22,926 nt of DNA, taken from Priapulus caudatus (Eukaryota; Priapulida; Priapulimorpha; Priapulimorphida; Priapulidae). How positions within the stretch are numbered: position 1 is the first letter of the stretch; the number at the start of each line of letters is the position of its first letter. Both the position numbers and the translations under genes were made by a program. The stretch is from NCBI RefSeq assembly GCF_000485595.1, contig NW_014577155.1, forward strand, positions 307,085-330,010, read 5' to 3'. Under the pieces are notes generated by a model. The model made no database searches, was not told where the DNA came from, and saw only the letters and a program-made list of their open reading frames with translations. Of this stretch, positions 1 through 10,200 are shown piece by piece.

Positions 1-60
<60 letters not shown>
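1..60. repeat. (GA)n microsatellite at window edge
   Basis: Thirty uninterrupted GA dinucleotides; the array probably continues beyond the left edge. Confidence 0.95.
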
Positions 61-63
<3 letters not shown>

Positions 64-895
64 CTCGCAGCATTCATACGGCACAGGGCACGTTCGCATA
101 TAGGGACCTAATCCCAATATCAGCTTATCTTATATCAGCTTATCAGCTTATCAATAGCTTAGCTTATTAGTCCAAGTGCACACTATTCACAATTATCAAC
201 TCACCTTAGTTTCACTATAAGGCTATCAGTACGATTTATTTACTATATGAAGTTAGATTGTATGCTAATCCAACGTCAGCCCATAAGATTATCCTAAGAT
301 CCAGTGTCAACTTGGTCTTACGATAAAATTACAGTATGGTGACCAGTATGACATCTATGATCTTTAAACCCACAACGAAATAGGAGCTGTTTGCTTGTTT
401 ACATGCTCGTCCAGTTCTCTCACGATAACACGTATATATAGCTCTTTACTAAGTTCTCCCAGCGATACAGACATACCTGTGTGGAAGGGTCACTCAAGGA
501 AACCCTCCTCTATGTCCTTTATATAGGCGCGTCTCCTACTATAGACCATGCACCTACTACCCCTACCCTCCTACTATATATAGACGCGTCTGCTGTAGTT
601 ACTGTATAAACTCCATTTAAAGGAAACGATAACACTGTCCTTTACAGACAGATGTCGGCTCGATAGAGGTGGATTAACTTTGCAACTGCTACTGAAAGGA
701 AACATTTATAGACTCCTATCCGTTATATAGAAGTGGTTCAACTGTGAAACTGTCGTTCAAAGGAAACGTCAAAAGTCACCGGCGCGTGTTCTATATAATT
801 TATACTGGTAACCGCTAACACAAGGCTCGACTGTTATCTTCTTGGGGGCATTTCTAGAAAAAACCGCTATAGCTACGTTCCCTTCGTAATTCTAG
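61..895. other. Non-coding, probably intron of the FAXC-like gene, with degenerate repeats
   Basis: No exon was recognised. It contains short TTATCAGCTTAT-type repetition (about 120-165), a duplicated TATATA(G)GCGCGTCT motif (about 520-590), and three diverged copies of a roughly 64-nt unit each ending in AAAGGAAAC (about 590-770). An upstream exon of the gene could still be hidden here. Confidence 0.5.
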
Positions 896-1036
896 TGGAA
901 GAAGAAGGGACATTTAATCGGCATAGGGCGTCACACCACGGAGGAGCAACGGCAGCTGTGGCAGGCCGATCTCAGCTCCGTCGCCGGATACCTCGGTGAC
1001 AAGACCTACTTCATGGGCGGCCCACGGCCCACGATG
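896..1036 (+). CDS. FAXC-like exon (third from the 3' end)
   Basis: 47 codons bounded by a pyrimidine-containing acceptor ending TCTAG at 891-895 and a donor GTACGTGA at 1037. The reading frame is open only from just after an upstream TAG, which coincides with the acceptor. It encodes [18 protein letters not shown] and then [16 protein letters not shown]. The GIGRHT motif is what places the acceptor upstream of the alternative CATAG at 922-926, which would cut this conserved motif. Confidence 0.78.
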
Positions 1037-2886
1037 GTACGTGACGTCACATCCGGTAGTGACGACGCTCCTCTTCTATGCCGAGAACTGACGTCGTAGA
1101 TGTGAAATGACGTCATGGCAATTAGTGTACCTCCTCGAGTAACCGTGGGAAGCTTTGTGGGTGGAACGCTAGGACTAATTGGAACACTGTGTCCATGGGT
1201 GGATAGCTGCAACTAATTAATGAAGCTTGGGTAAGGTGAAAAGACGTCTTAAACTGCGGGCATGAGGTAACCTTTATTACTCAGGAGCATTAGCCACAAC
1301 GCTTACTATATGACTGCTGTTATCGCCAACTATATCACTGCTAAGCATTATTGTTTACTATATCATTTCTAAGCGTTATTGTTTACTATATCATTTCTAA
1401 GCGTTATTGCTTACTATATTATTGCTAAGCGTTATTGCTTACTATATCACTGCTAAGCATTATTGTTTACTATATCATTTCTAAGCGTTATTGTTTACTA
1501 TATCATTTCTAAGCGTTATTGCTTACTATATTATTGCTAAGCGTTATTGCTTACTATATTATTGCTAAGCATTATTGTTTACTATATCATTGCTAACCGT
1601 TATTGCTTACTATATCATTGCTAACCGTTATTGCTTACTATATTATTGCTAAGCGTTATTGCTTACTATATCATTGCTAAGCGTTATTGCTTACTATATT
1701 ATTGCTAAGCGTTATTGCTTACTATATCATTGCTAAGCATTATTGTTTACTATATCATTGCTAAGCGTTATTGTTTACTATATCATTGCTAAGCATTATT
1801 GTTTACTATATCATTGCTAACCGTTATTGTTTACTATATCATTGCTAACCGTTATTGTTTACTATATTATTGCCAACTGTTATTGTTTACTATATAATTG
1901 CTAACCTTCACAGATTGATGCTGTCTTGTTCGGACACCTCTGTCAAATGCTCTACATTCCTATCGACTATCCACAAACTGCTTACCTGCGCGACAAATGT
2001 GCCAACGTCGTCGCCTACGTGACGCGACTCAAGCAGGAGTTCTACAGCGACTGGGACGACCTGCTGGCGACGCATGCCCCTCCCTCGGTGAGTGCGACCA
2101 CGCAACACGGATATTGACGAATTACGATACGGAGGGCAGTAGCTAGCGGTGCCGTGGGTAGCAGGGGGAGGAGGGCCGTAGATAGGAGGGGGAGGACCGT
2201 AGATGGGAGGGGTGCACCGTAGATAGGAGGGGGAGGACGGTAGATAGAGGGGAGGGCCGTAGATAGGAGGAGGAGGGCCGTAGATAGAGGGGAGGACCGT
2301 AGATGGGAGGGAGAGGTCCGTACGGTAGATAGAGGGGGAGAGCCGTAGATGGGGGAGGGCAGTAGATAGGAGGGGAGGACCGTAGATAGAGGGGAGGGCC
2401 GTAGATTAGAGGGGAGGGCCGTAGATAGGAGGGGGAGGCCGTAGATAGGAGGGGAAGGACCGTAGATAGAAGGGGGAGGGCCGTAGATAGAAGGGGAGAA
2501 CCGTAGATGGGGGAAGGCCGTAGATAAGCGGGGGAGGGCCGTAGATAGGAGGGGGAGGACCATAGATACGAGGGGGAGGACCGTAGATAGAGGGGAGGGG
2601 GCGTAGATGGGGGGCCATGGATAGGGGGGGGGGGCGTTACTCGACCTCTCTACCAGACCAGTGTCGATACTATTACATCAGGAGTGAAGTCTATAAAACA
2701 CACAAAGCTGCCTATAAAAGACACATCTGCGGTCTCTCTTGATTGAACCTTAGACACAGGGTTGATTGCAATACTCACAGCTAATAGGATTAAACTATGG
2801 ATTTGACTAATGCTAATCACACTTTCATGATTTTGACTTTAAATTTTTACTTTCAGGAGAAATACCGTCCAACCAAGAATGATTAG
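896..2886 (+). CDS. FAXC-like (failed axon connections / metaxin-like GST fold) gene, C-terminal part, three exons
   Basis: Exons 896-1036, 1914-2087 and 2857-2886 join at phase 0 to give 114 residues ending in TAG. The product reads from [10 protein letters not shown] through [11 protein letters not shown] and [17 protein letters not shown] to [13 protein letters not shown]. This layout (a GxGRHT..E motif, then LGDK.(F/Y)F.G, then a D.V.FGHL helix and a final basic/aromatic F..DWD segment) is that of the C-terminal GST-like domain in Drosophila Fax, vertebrate FAXC and nematode CDR proteins, which are relatives of metaxin. Fax is known for a role in axon development; the biochemical activity of the family is poorly defined, so none is claimed here. 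The N-terminal exons lie left of the window or were not recognised in 61-895. Both introns are mostly tandem repeats. The gene converges on the exchanger gene on the other strand. I am confident of the family group, less of the exact orthology (FAXC versus another metaxin-like paralogue). Confidence 0.82.
1293..1910. repeat. 28-bp minisatellite in FAXC-like intron
   Basis: About 22 tandem copies of a 28-bp unit of the form GCTTACTATATCATTGCTAA followed by GCGTTATT, with copy-to-copy variants (GCTT/GTTT, CATT/TATT, AAGC/AACC). The array runs into the 3' splice site: the last copy supplies the TTGCTAAC that lies just upstream of the CTTCACAG acceptor. Confidence 0.93.
1914..2087 (+). CDS. FAXC-like exon (second from the 3' end)
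   Basis: 58 codons between acceptor CTTCACAG (ends 1913) and donor GTGAGTG (2088), both phase 0. It encodes [20 protein letters not shown] and ends with [16 protein letters not shown], the last helices of the GST-like domain. Strong match to the family pattern D.V.FGHL. Confidence 0.87.
2131..2640. repeat. GGAGGGCCGTAGATA-type minisatellite in second FAXC-like intron
   Basis: About 30 copies of a 15-18-bp purine-rich unit, GGGGGAGGGCCGTAGATA with GGACCG and length variants. The long reverse-strand open frames in it (YGPPPLIYG-like proline/tyrosine repeats) follow from the repeat and are not genes. Confidence 0.92.
2857..2886 (+). CDS. FAXC-like terminal coding exon
   Basis: After the acceptor TTTTTACTTTCAG (ends 2856) the phase-0 frame reads EKYRPTKND and stops at TAG 2884-2886. 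Only nine codons, but the acceptor is good, the phase fits and poly(A) signals follow within 170 nt. If this exon is wrong, readthrough of the donor at 2088 would instead end at a TGA at 2115-2117. Confidence 0.6.
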   Translation, partial: EKYRPTKND

Positions 2887-2991
2887 TGACAGCTGAGGAA
2901 TCTTCATGAACAAGCAACTACCTACTTTCACGAGTTTTCCATCGCTTACATATTCCTAAATATGTAAATAATCCTAAACTATGTAATTATA

Positions 2992-3052
2992 AATAAAACT
3001 ATATCATTATAGATAAAACTCTATGTAGTTCTAGATAAAACGATATAATAAA
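2992..3052 (+). terminator. Poly(A) signals of the FAXC-like gene
   Basis: Two AATAAA hexamers, at 2992-2997 and 3047-3052, lie about 105 and 160 nt after the TAG. Either could direct cleavage of the FAXC-like transcript. Confidence 0.5.
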
Positions 3053-3098
3053 CTCACTACTATACCTAGCTCGATACCGCCTCGCTCATTGCAAACTA

Positions 3099-3312
3099 CT
3101 GTCTAAGCTGTATATTTCGCGGTGGTTTAATTTTCACGAATTTCGCGAACGCGTACGACCCCGACCGCGAAAATAACAACACGCGAATAATTCATACCGA
3201 ATGATACCGAATAATTCATAATTAACCGACCGCGAAATTAATCACTCGCAAAATTGTCCGTCAAGTCTGAATTCGCAAAAATATCTGTATGCAAAAAATA
3301 CGGCTTATACAG
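3099..3312. mobile_element. MITE-like element with CTGTATAAGC-type ends and TA target
   Basis: The left end reads CTGTCTAAGCTGTATATTTC and the right end, reverse-complemented, reads CTGTATAAGCCGTATTTTTT. The ends match at roughly 80% over about 20 nt, and each is flanked by TA (3097-3098 and 3313-3314), as expected for Tc1/mariner-type insertion. The interior is AT-rich with repeated ACCGCGAAA/CGCGAAAATAAC motifs and has no coding capacity. Confidence 0.7.
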
Positions 3313-4274
3313 TAAGTATTTCCCACTGTAAAGTTCTTGCATTTTATCATTGAGTATCAAGACACTCATTCGATACAATACTTTCACTCCCATTTACTAT
3401 ACCATGACATGCACAAATCATAACCTAACCTAACCCGAATTAAATAATATACAATTATAAGTCGACGCAAAGAATAACGAGTCGTAAACGAGTGCACGAA
3501 GAGAAACAAATTATGATCGCACGTGACAGAGCAAATTTATTAAAGTTGGAGGTTACTGAATATTCAATGATGCAGATGCCTATATTTTGCGAGGATATTT
3601 CGACGCAACAGGGGCCTTAGATTAGCATTAATCCAACGTTCGGGTAGGATTAGGTTTAGGGTGCTAACTCTGACCCTAATATTAAAACATAGTGTACAAG
3701 TGCGGCCCCTCCACATCTTCGTGTTCCACGATCTAATGGAAAATAACAACAACGAACAGCAGAAACGAGTGGAACGACATCATCGCGTAGACAAGCGTTA
3801 CAGCGTATATATAACCTGCGACTAGAATTTCATAATTCAATAAAACTCCCACCAATCGTAGCAACTCTCCCCGTATATATATATATATATATTATCTATA
3901 TATATATTACATATCTATATAATATATATTGATATATTTTGGTATTATACATGATATATATAGTGTGCGATTATCATATTCATATATTTGTTTTTATTCT
4001 TTTATTAACTCCTGGTGAACACGAATATGGATATTTCTCTTTACAGTAATGCGTAAAATCAAACGCAGATTTGTATATTTTCATCATGCAGATACAAGTA
4101 TACATATTACTATGCAGCATTTTATAATCGGTGTGTGTTCTAAGGCTCATCGATTTGTCTCCACGGCTAATACAAATACATCATCAATAAGTCAGCATGG
4201 TTGCTATACAGGTACGGCCAGTAAATGACCGACTCGCAGGGTACAATCTGTCGTGACGTAAACTCCGGGTGATA

Positions 4275-4499
4275 CTCCATTAGGAGTGTTCCAACTTTAA
4301 GTGTCATAATGGTCATAATAACCATGATATAATATATATATATATATATTATTATAGTATATATATATATATATGGTCACTGGTCAATATATTATAGTTT
4401 GTGATTTAATGTCATTTAGGTTAGGGTTATGGGCTTAGGGTTAGGATTATCAATCATTAATCATTAATGATATCAAAGTTGGGAACACTCCTAATGGAG
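4275..4499. mobile_element. MITE-like foldback element with 24-25-bp inverted repeats
   Basis: CTCCATTAGGAGTGTTCC followed by AACTTT at 4275-4298 is the inverted copy of 4475-4499, with a single extra C in the right arm. The 225-bp element is non-coding; its centre holds TA repeats and a TTAGGTTAGGG-like stretch. I see no convincing target-site duplication, so the superfamily is unassigned. Confidence 0.75.
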
Positions 4500-5135
4500 C
4501 GTTAGCATAAACTCCAGAGTCCCGTTGTCAGAAATAAAATTTATCTCAGCATAAATTTTTTTCTTGCGGACCGGACCTCTATAAACTGCATACAAGACAT
4601 TCGTAACTTTGCCATGTTTTTGTCAACGGTCTTACAGACTATTTTCTAACAACAGGCCCCAGTATAATACATTTCATCGCTACAATATATCAGATCATAT
4701 ATCAATATATTCTGTGCCATTAGTAAATGATGATAACGGTATGTCTAGAGGTTTATCGTGAAACGTTACAAAATATTACACTTCATAATACACTTGAGAT
4801 GAGAAAGTGACTCGAACCAAACTAACCGACCCATCCGCCTAGCGTGGACGACAAACAGCTCTAGCCAATCACTGTCGTGAGGGACCGTTCTAAAAATAAT
4901 GCTTCACAACAAAGTGCTGCACAGTTGACATTTTGATGTGCGCGAGTGGAAAACACGCATACACTGGTCTGGCTTGACCGACCTATAAACTAAAAGAATA
5001 TCCAATGAGAGCCGTGCTGGTTATTTCGCTCAGGCAGAGAGGTTAATAATATACCTGACACACTGTATGCTTGTCAGCCTCTAGCCAACACAAGCAGCTA
5101 TTACACATTGCCAAATACACAGACATACAGGTAGG

Positions 5136-5250
5136 CACACACACACACATACACACGCACGCACATGCACACGCACGCACGCACGTGCACACACACACAC
5201 ACACGCACGCACACCACGACACACACACCCCGACGCACGCACGCACGCGA
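5136..5250. repeat. (CA)n-rich microsatellite
   Basis: Interrupted CACACA / CGCACGCA tract. The His/Thr and Val/Cys open frames through it are repeat artefacts. Confidence 0.9.
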
Positions 5251-5735
5251 AGAAAGTTGCCATCACGAAAACGTGAAATGGCAGGAAAAATTACACATGA
5301 AAAATAGACCGTACAAAACGCAACAAACGACATCATATAAATAATCGACGCATTAGCAGAAAAATTGCGCTACACGTACATGCCCTCCTGTATAGTAGGT
5401 GAGGAACCAAGCAACCCACAACACAGCTTTGACAACTACGAAGTGTGCTTCGTAACTTGAATCAATAAACGAACAAACGAAACAAGAACCGATAAACCGT
5501 AATCTAACACACACAAAATATACAAACAAAATAAAAACGAAAACAAAAACGATCTATGACGGGTACGAACAACTAACCGATGTATAAGAAAAATATACAA
5601 GCACATAAACAATAGCAAAAAGAGGAACGACGAATCAATGAATGTTTACACGATTGATATCATCTTAGTTGACAGCAAGGGTGCAACGACCAACGCCCTC
5701 AAGACAAACCATCCGATAGTCAACCACAACTACAA

Positions 5736-5778
5736 CGACGGCGACGACGACAGCGGCGACGACGACGACGACGACGAC
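5736..5778. repeat. (GAC)n trinucleotide tract
   Basis: Run of ACGACGGCGACGACGACAGC-type triplets; it would encode poly-Asp in one frame, but no surrounding gene is supported. Confidence 0.85.
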
Positions 5779-5964
5779 AATCACTCTGCCGTTTCCATCA
5801 ACACACAGCATAAATATGTCGATATTCACAAAAGATCTCAGTGAGTCATCACAGGACAGTAACAACGTATCAGCACGTCTGTATGGCCTCGTCCATCACT
5901 TATATTTTGATTGAGCATATCCTTACGCGGCGACCAATATAACGCACACTATCGAAATGAACGA

Positions 5965-6003
5965 ACGCACACACACGCACGCACGCACACACGCACACAC
6001 GCA
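5965..6003. repeat. (CA)n microsatellite
   Basis: Short interrupted CACACGCACG tract. Confidence 0.8.
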
Positions 6004-7025
6004 CCCATACCTGCCGCTTGTCTCTGAAATCTTAATAATAGGTGTCTATGCAAACTATAACGGTGCCATATAGTGATTTTACAGTCACGCTAGATTTTTG
6101 AGAAAAAAACCCCAATATATTTAAATACCCTTATAATACGTGTAAAGCATGACATAGTCGCCCGTTGAAGCGCCCCTGCCTCATCACTTATTAATCAAAT
6201 TGAAATTTTGCCCTTATAAAAATTTTCTCATGCTACGGCCCTGTTCTACGACATCTTACTGACATTTCTCAACCTTTATTTCTTATTCTTCTACCACTAA
6301 CAAGTAGCACCCGTTGTACATGCCCACCTACTGCCGCCCCTTTTTACAAAACCCACGAACCGAAAGGACAATACGGTTAATCTAAATCTGAAATCAAAAG
6401 GCCAGTTGAGATAATGTTACGCTACAATAACCACAGAGGGTGTCACCCATGCTTCTGGAAAATATACGGAAGAAACTCAGATCTGAAGAGGTGTAAAACC
6501 ACCGAAATAATGAAGCTGTCAGAAATAATTTGAGGGGGGCACGATTATGCAAGATTGCTAGAGTATTACAAGACATGGACGAGGTTGCATAAGTCGGGAT
6601 ATACACATTTATAGATTATTAACAAGCGTGCAATGAGAACACTGTGGTCACAAATATACTACATAAATAATATACAATACTTAATAATACACGCACGCAG
6701 GCATCCTTAAGTTTACACGACCTCCATGATTTGTCACCAGTATTAACATACCGTAGGACACGACGGAGACGGACGTAAAAGCAACGATGTTAGTGCACAC
6801 GACCTAGAAACCTCCCTGGCTTTGAAAATTCCACCAAAGAGATAGTACTCCCATCGGGGGAATACGACATGAGGTCGTAACTGTGGCAACGCCCACAACG
6901 GGCCTCATCAGTTTTTTTGGGTTATTATCGCTGAAGGCTATTGATGAAACCAACCAAGTAATTGTCACTAAAGGGCTAACACGTCATAGGGCAACGAATC
7001 GTCATGGCTAAGCTTTCGTCGTAGC

Positions 7026-7053
7026 TGTGTGTGCGTGTGTGCGTGTGTGTGTG
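7026..7053. repeat. (TG)n microsatellite
   Basis: TGTGTGTGCGTGTGTGCGTG tract, 130-160 nt downstream of the exchanger stop codon, so probably in its 3' UTR as CA repeats. Confidence 0.8.
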
Positions 7054-7185
7054 TATACATATATATCGGTGCTTTCAGACCCAAGCAATAATCATTAGAT
7101 CCTGTAACTTTTCAAACAGCAAAAGGAATCCGTCGCGCGCAAAACTAATATCAGTCGCGGCAGCCGCGTCAGAGGTCGGGTCGGG

Positions 7186-7293
7186 TCATACGCTGTCGCC
7201 CAGTGGTCCGGGGAGCCTCACTCGCGCCTGCATCACGTGATCACCGAGTCCAAGGTCACCCGTGAATGCGTCATCAGCGGCCGGAGCCTGCAC
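7186..7293 (-). CDS. Exchanger terminal coding exon
   Basis: 108 nt after acceptor CGTTGCCTTTCAG, phase 0. Encodes [20 protein letters not shown], then [15 protein letters not shown] and TGA (7188-7186). DDAF..(D/E)L..GDH.....R..LP aligns with the C-terminus of vertebrate NHE6/7/9, which settles the gene's end. No canonical AATAAA is seen close by; the nearest I found on this strand is at 6275-6280, about 0.9 kb downstream. Confidence 0.88.
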   Translation of the reverse strand: MQAPAADDAFTGDLGLGDHVMQARVRLPGPLGDSV

Positions 7294-10200
7294 CTGAAAG
7301 GCAACGGGAAGATGATTTCGATAATCTCTCGCACAATCATCCATGTTTATCGACAACTTCTCTGACATTTATATACTTATATATTTATCTCTATCTTCAT
7401 TCGTATCTATCGATATCTTCTCTAATATTTACCCGTATCTTCTCTTATATTTATTGATAGCTTCGCTTATATCTGTCATAATATCTTTCCTCAATTTACT
7501 GCTAACCACAAGCAAACATATAAATATATATATATATATATATGTAGAGGTTGAACGTGAGTGCCTATGGAGGTTTACCACTGGTACGTGTGGCATTGCT
7601 GTATTGTAATCATAGTGAAGACATACACACGTCGTGTGAAACGTCATTTTTACCCATCTTCCTTCATATTTCAGCCTTGTATCTCAAGCATAGCTATACA
7701 CCTATGTAGGTCAATTACATCCGTGGATAAATGTGTTAGGAATGCAATTCCAGAGGACAAGCCGGCCTTTTGTGTGTGTGTGTAAAACAAGCCTTCTGTC
7801 CTGTCACCGCTTAGTATGCGGTGGAAGTAGAAATGTTATGTAAGCCTGCGGTGTACAGCAACACTCACTGACCCAAGCAAGCCCACTTTCTTCTCTGTAC
7901 TCTCGAAATTAAATTAAGCCGCACACGCTGTTAACGTCAGTAAATGACACAGGCTCAGGCCACAGGACAGATGCAAGACTAAACAGAAATAAATATGCAA
8001 TGAAAGCAGTGAAAAATGTTGCAACAAGCATGAGTGATCATGCGTGCAGCTATCTCTATCATTCTGTGGCATTCCTCTTACACTTTGTCTACAGCATGCA
8101 TCCATTTGTATTTTTGCTTCCCATGCCTTCTACGTCTGCACTAAAATTAAGATACTATTTAAATAAATTAAAATTCTATCTTAAATTAAAGTTCTTTCTT
8201 TGTAAATTTAACATTTAATTTATTATTTAAAATCAAATTGAAGCAAATAAATAATTAATTGAATTACAATTTAAATTGTTTCATTTCTAATCCACCTTGT
8301 TGTCTGCCTGGCTTCCCTCCCCCCTCCATCACTCTCCCCCATCACACACATGCTACACATACCACACACTACTCAAGCTTAGTAACATGATCGGTGCACT
8401 ACTGAGTCTAAAACAAACTACTAAGACTAAAGACTAAAGAAAAAGCTACTCAAACTACATCGTGCGATTCAATTACTCGTCACGAGCTAACACTACTACT
8501 ATAAGCCGTGTCTAGAATGTAGCAAAGCAGCTACTTGAGGGGGACGCATCTACCCTTAGCAGTGGCGTCCGCATAGTGTGCGACTGTGAAACATGCGCAA
8601 GCAAAACAAAAAAATGCCATGGCAACGGGTCAGAATTTTGGTGACAGAAATCAGACATAACCCCAAGTCCAACCCTTACCCTAATCCTAACATTGACCCT
8701 GACGGTAATCCTCATTCCAACACTAAACCTAATCACCCGGGGGGGTCACTATATATGCCAGTATTACCCCATGTGCGTTCCAAATTTTTGCGGGTTAGGG
8801 GGGTGTTTTTCAACTTCTAAAGCGGGCCCGAGCGGGAGCAAATAGGCACCCTTTTACAAAGCTAATCCCGCAATAAGCCCTCGGGATCGTTCAAGTCAAG
8901 CACCGCGCCCGCAGTAGGCCCCCCTCACGGGATCCCTCCATTCCCTCCACTCTTTGCCCTCCACTTGTCTGCAAGACCTCGCAATAGGGGGTAGGGGTCC
9001 GGGTAAGACTCTTTTCATTGTGTATGCAATACGGGGTGGTATTCTTCAATTGTGTCTGCAATAGGGGGTAGGGTTTTCCAATGTGCAGTTGGCACTAGGG
9101 TGCCTATTATTTTTAGTGAGAACGCACATGGGGTAATACCAGCATATATAGTGACCCCCCCGGGCCTAATCACAACACTAACCCAAACCCTACTCCTAAT
9201 CCTAACACCCTCCCTAGCCCTAACAGTAACACTAACCTCAATCTAACACTAAACGTAACCCAACACCCAACACTACCCCAACTCACACCCACTTATGGAA
9301 AGAAATATATAAATATACATAAATTCAATACCCCATGCAAATACATGCAATCTTGCAAAAAAATCAAAACACAGCCACTATTAACCAAAAATCAGCATTC
9401 TGTGAATCAAAATAACCCAGACTGCCCCCAGGGGCGGATCCAGGGCTGAAGCTAGACAGTATTTTCCCAGATTTTCAGGGCACATCCCCCAAAAAGGGCA
9501 CACCACCCCACAGTGAGCGCCGTCAGGCACGGAAGCACATGGTGGAGGTCTGGGGGGCCTCCCCCAGGAAATTTCAAAATTTTAAGGGTCCCTGGGCACA
9601 AAAATGAGCACCATTTGAGCACACATTTAGTCAAGCAGCAATAGCTAAAAACCATATGGAATTTTATTTCTGCTTTATTTTGCTTGCGCTTTGCATAACA
9701 GCAATTAATGCAGAATGATTCAAGCACTTCCCTTCTTTGTCAGATATCAAAGCTAGTTTTGTTACCATGTAAAATTTTGATTTCCTTCAAGTCCTGTCAA
9801 TGAATCAGAAGAAAAAGAAAACAAATACAGAATATAGCCAAATTCCATCAAATTGATTTCTGTATTTTTTAGCGCAAAATTTCGAAGGGCACTTTGAAAT
9901 CTAGACCGTATTTCCCAATACGGCAAATACGGTCTGAATCCGCCCCTGGCCCCCCTAGATTTTGGAGAAATATATAATAAAAGGCCTAATTAATGCAAAC
10001 AACAAAAATTTGCAATTTAAAAATGCAAAACGTTTTAAAACCACATACAATCCCCCCTACACACACACATGCATGATGTTGGCTGGGATCTGCTTCCCTC
10101 CCTCCTCTCCCAAGTTACAACCCTGGGCGGAATGGATGGATAGATGGATGGATGGATAGATGGATGGATGGATGGATGAATGGATGGATTGATGGATGGA

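Larger units (their letters stand above)
2998..7185. other. Intergenic region between two convergent genes
   Basis: No coding exon could be supported. It holds two MITE-like elements (3099-3312, 4275-4499), TA repeats near 3874-3965 and 4330-4375, CA repeats at 5136-5250 and 5965-6003, a GAC tract at 5736-5778, a TG tract at 7026-7053 and a short telomere-like stretch near 3640-3685. The open frames here are short, repeat-derived, or without recognisable motifs. Confidence 0.6.

Noticed and set aside
1293-1910. Regular 28-bp spacing resembling a CRISPR array
   Set aside because: The units are contiguous with no unique spacers, there are no cas genes, and the genome is eukaryotic.
2042-2618. 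173-codon reverse-strand frame rich in Pro, Tyr and Leu
   Set aside because: It is the translation of the GGGGGAGGGCCGTAGATA minisatellite and overlaps a real exon and intron on the + strand.
5638-5844. 68-codon + strand frame with a poly-Asp run
   Set aside because: The Asp run comes from a GAC microsatellite; the rest shows no recognisable domain or splice support.
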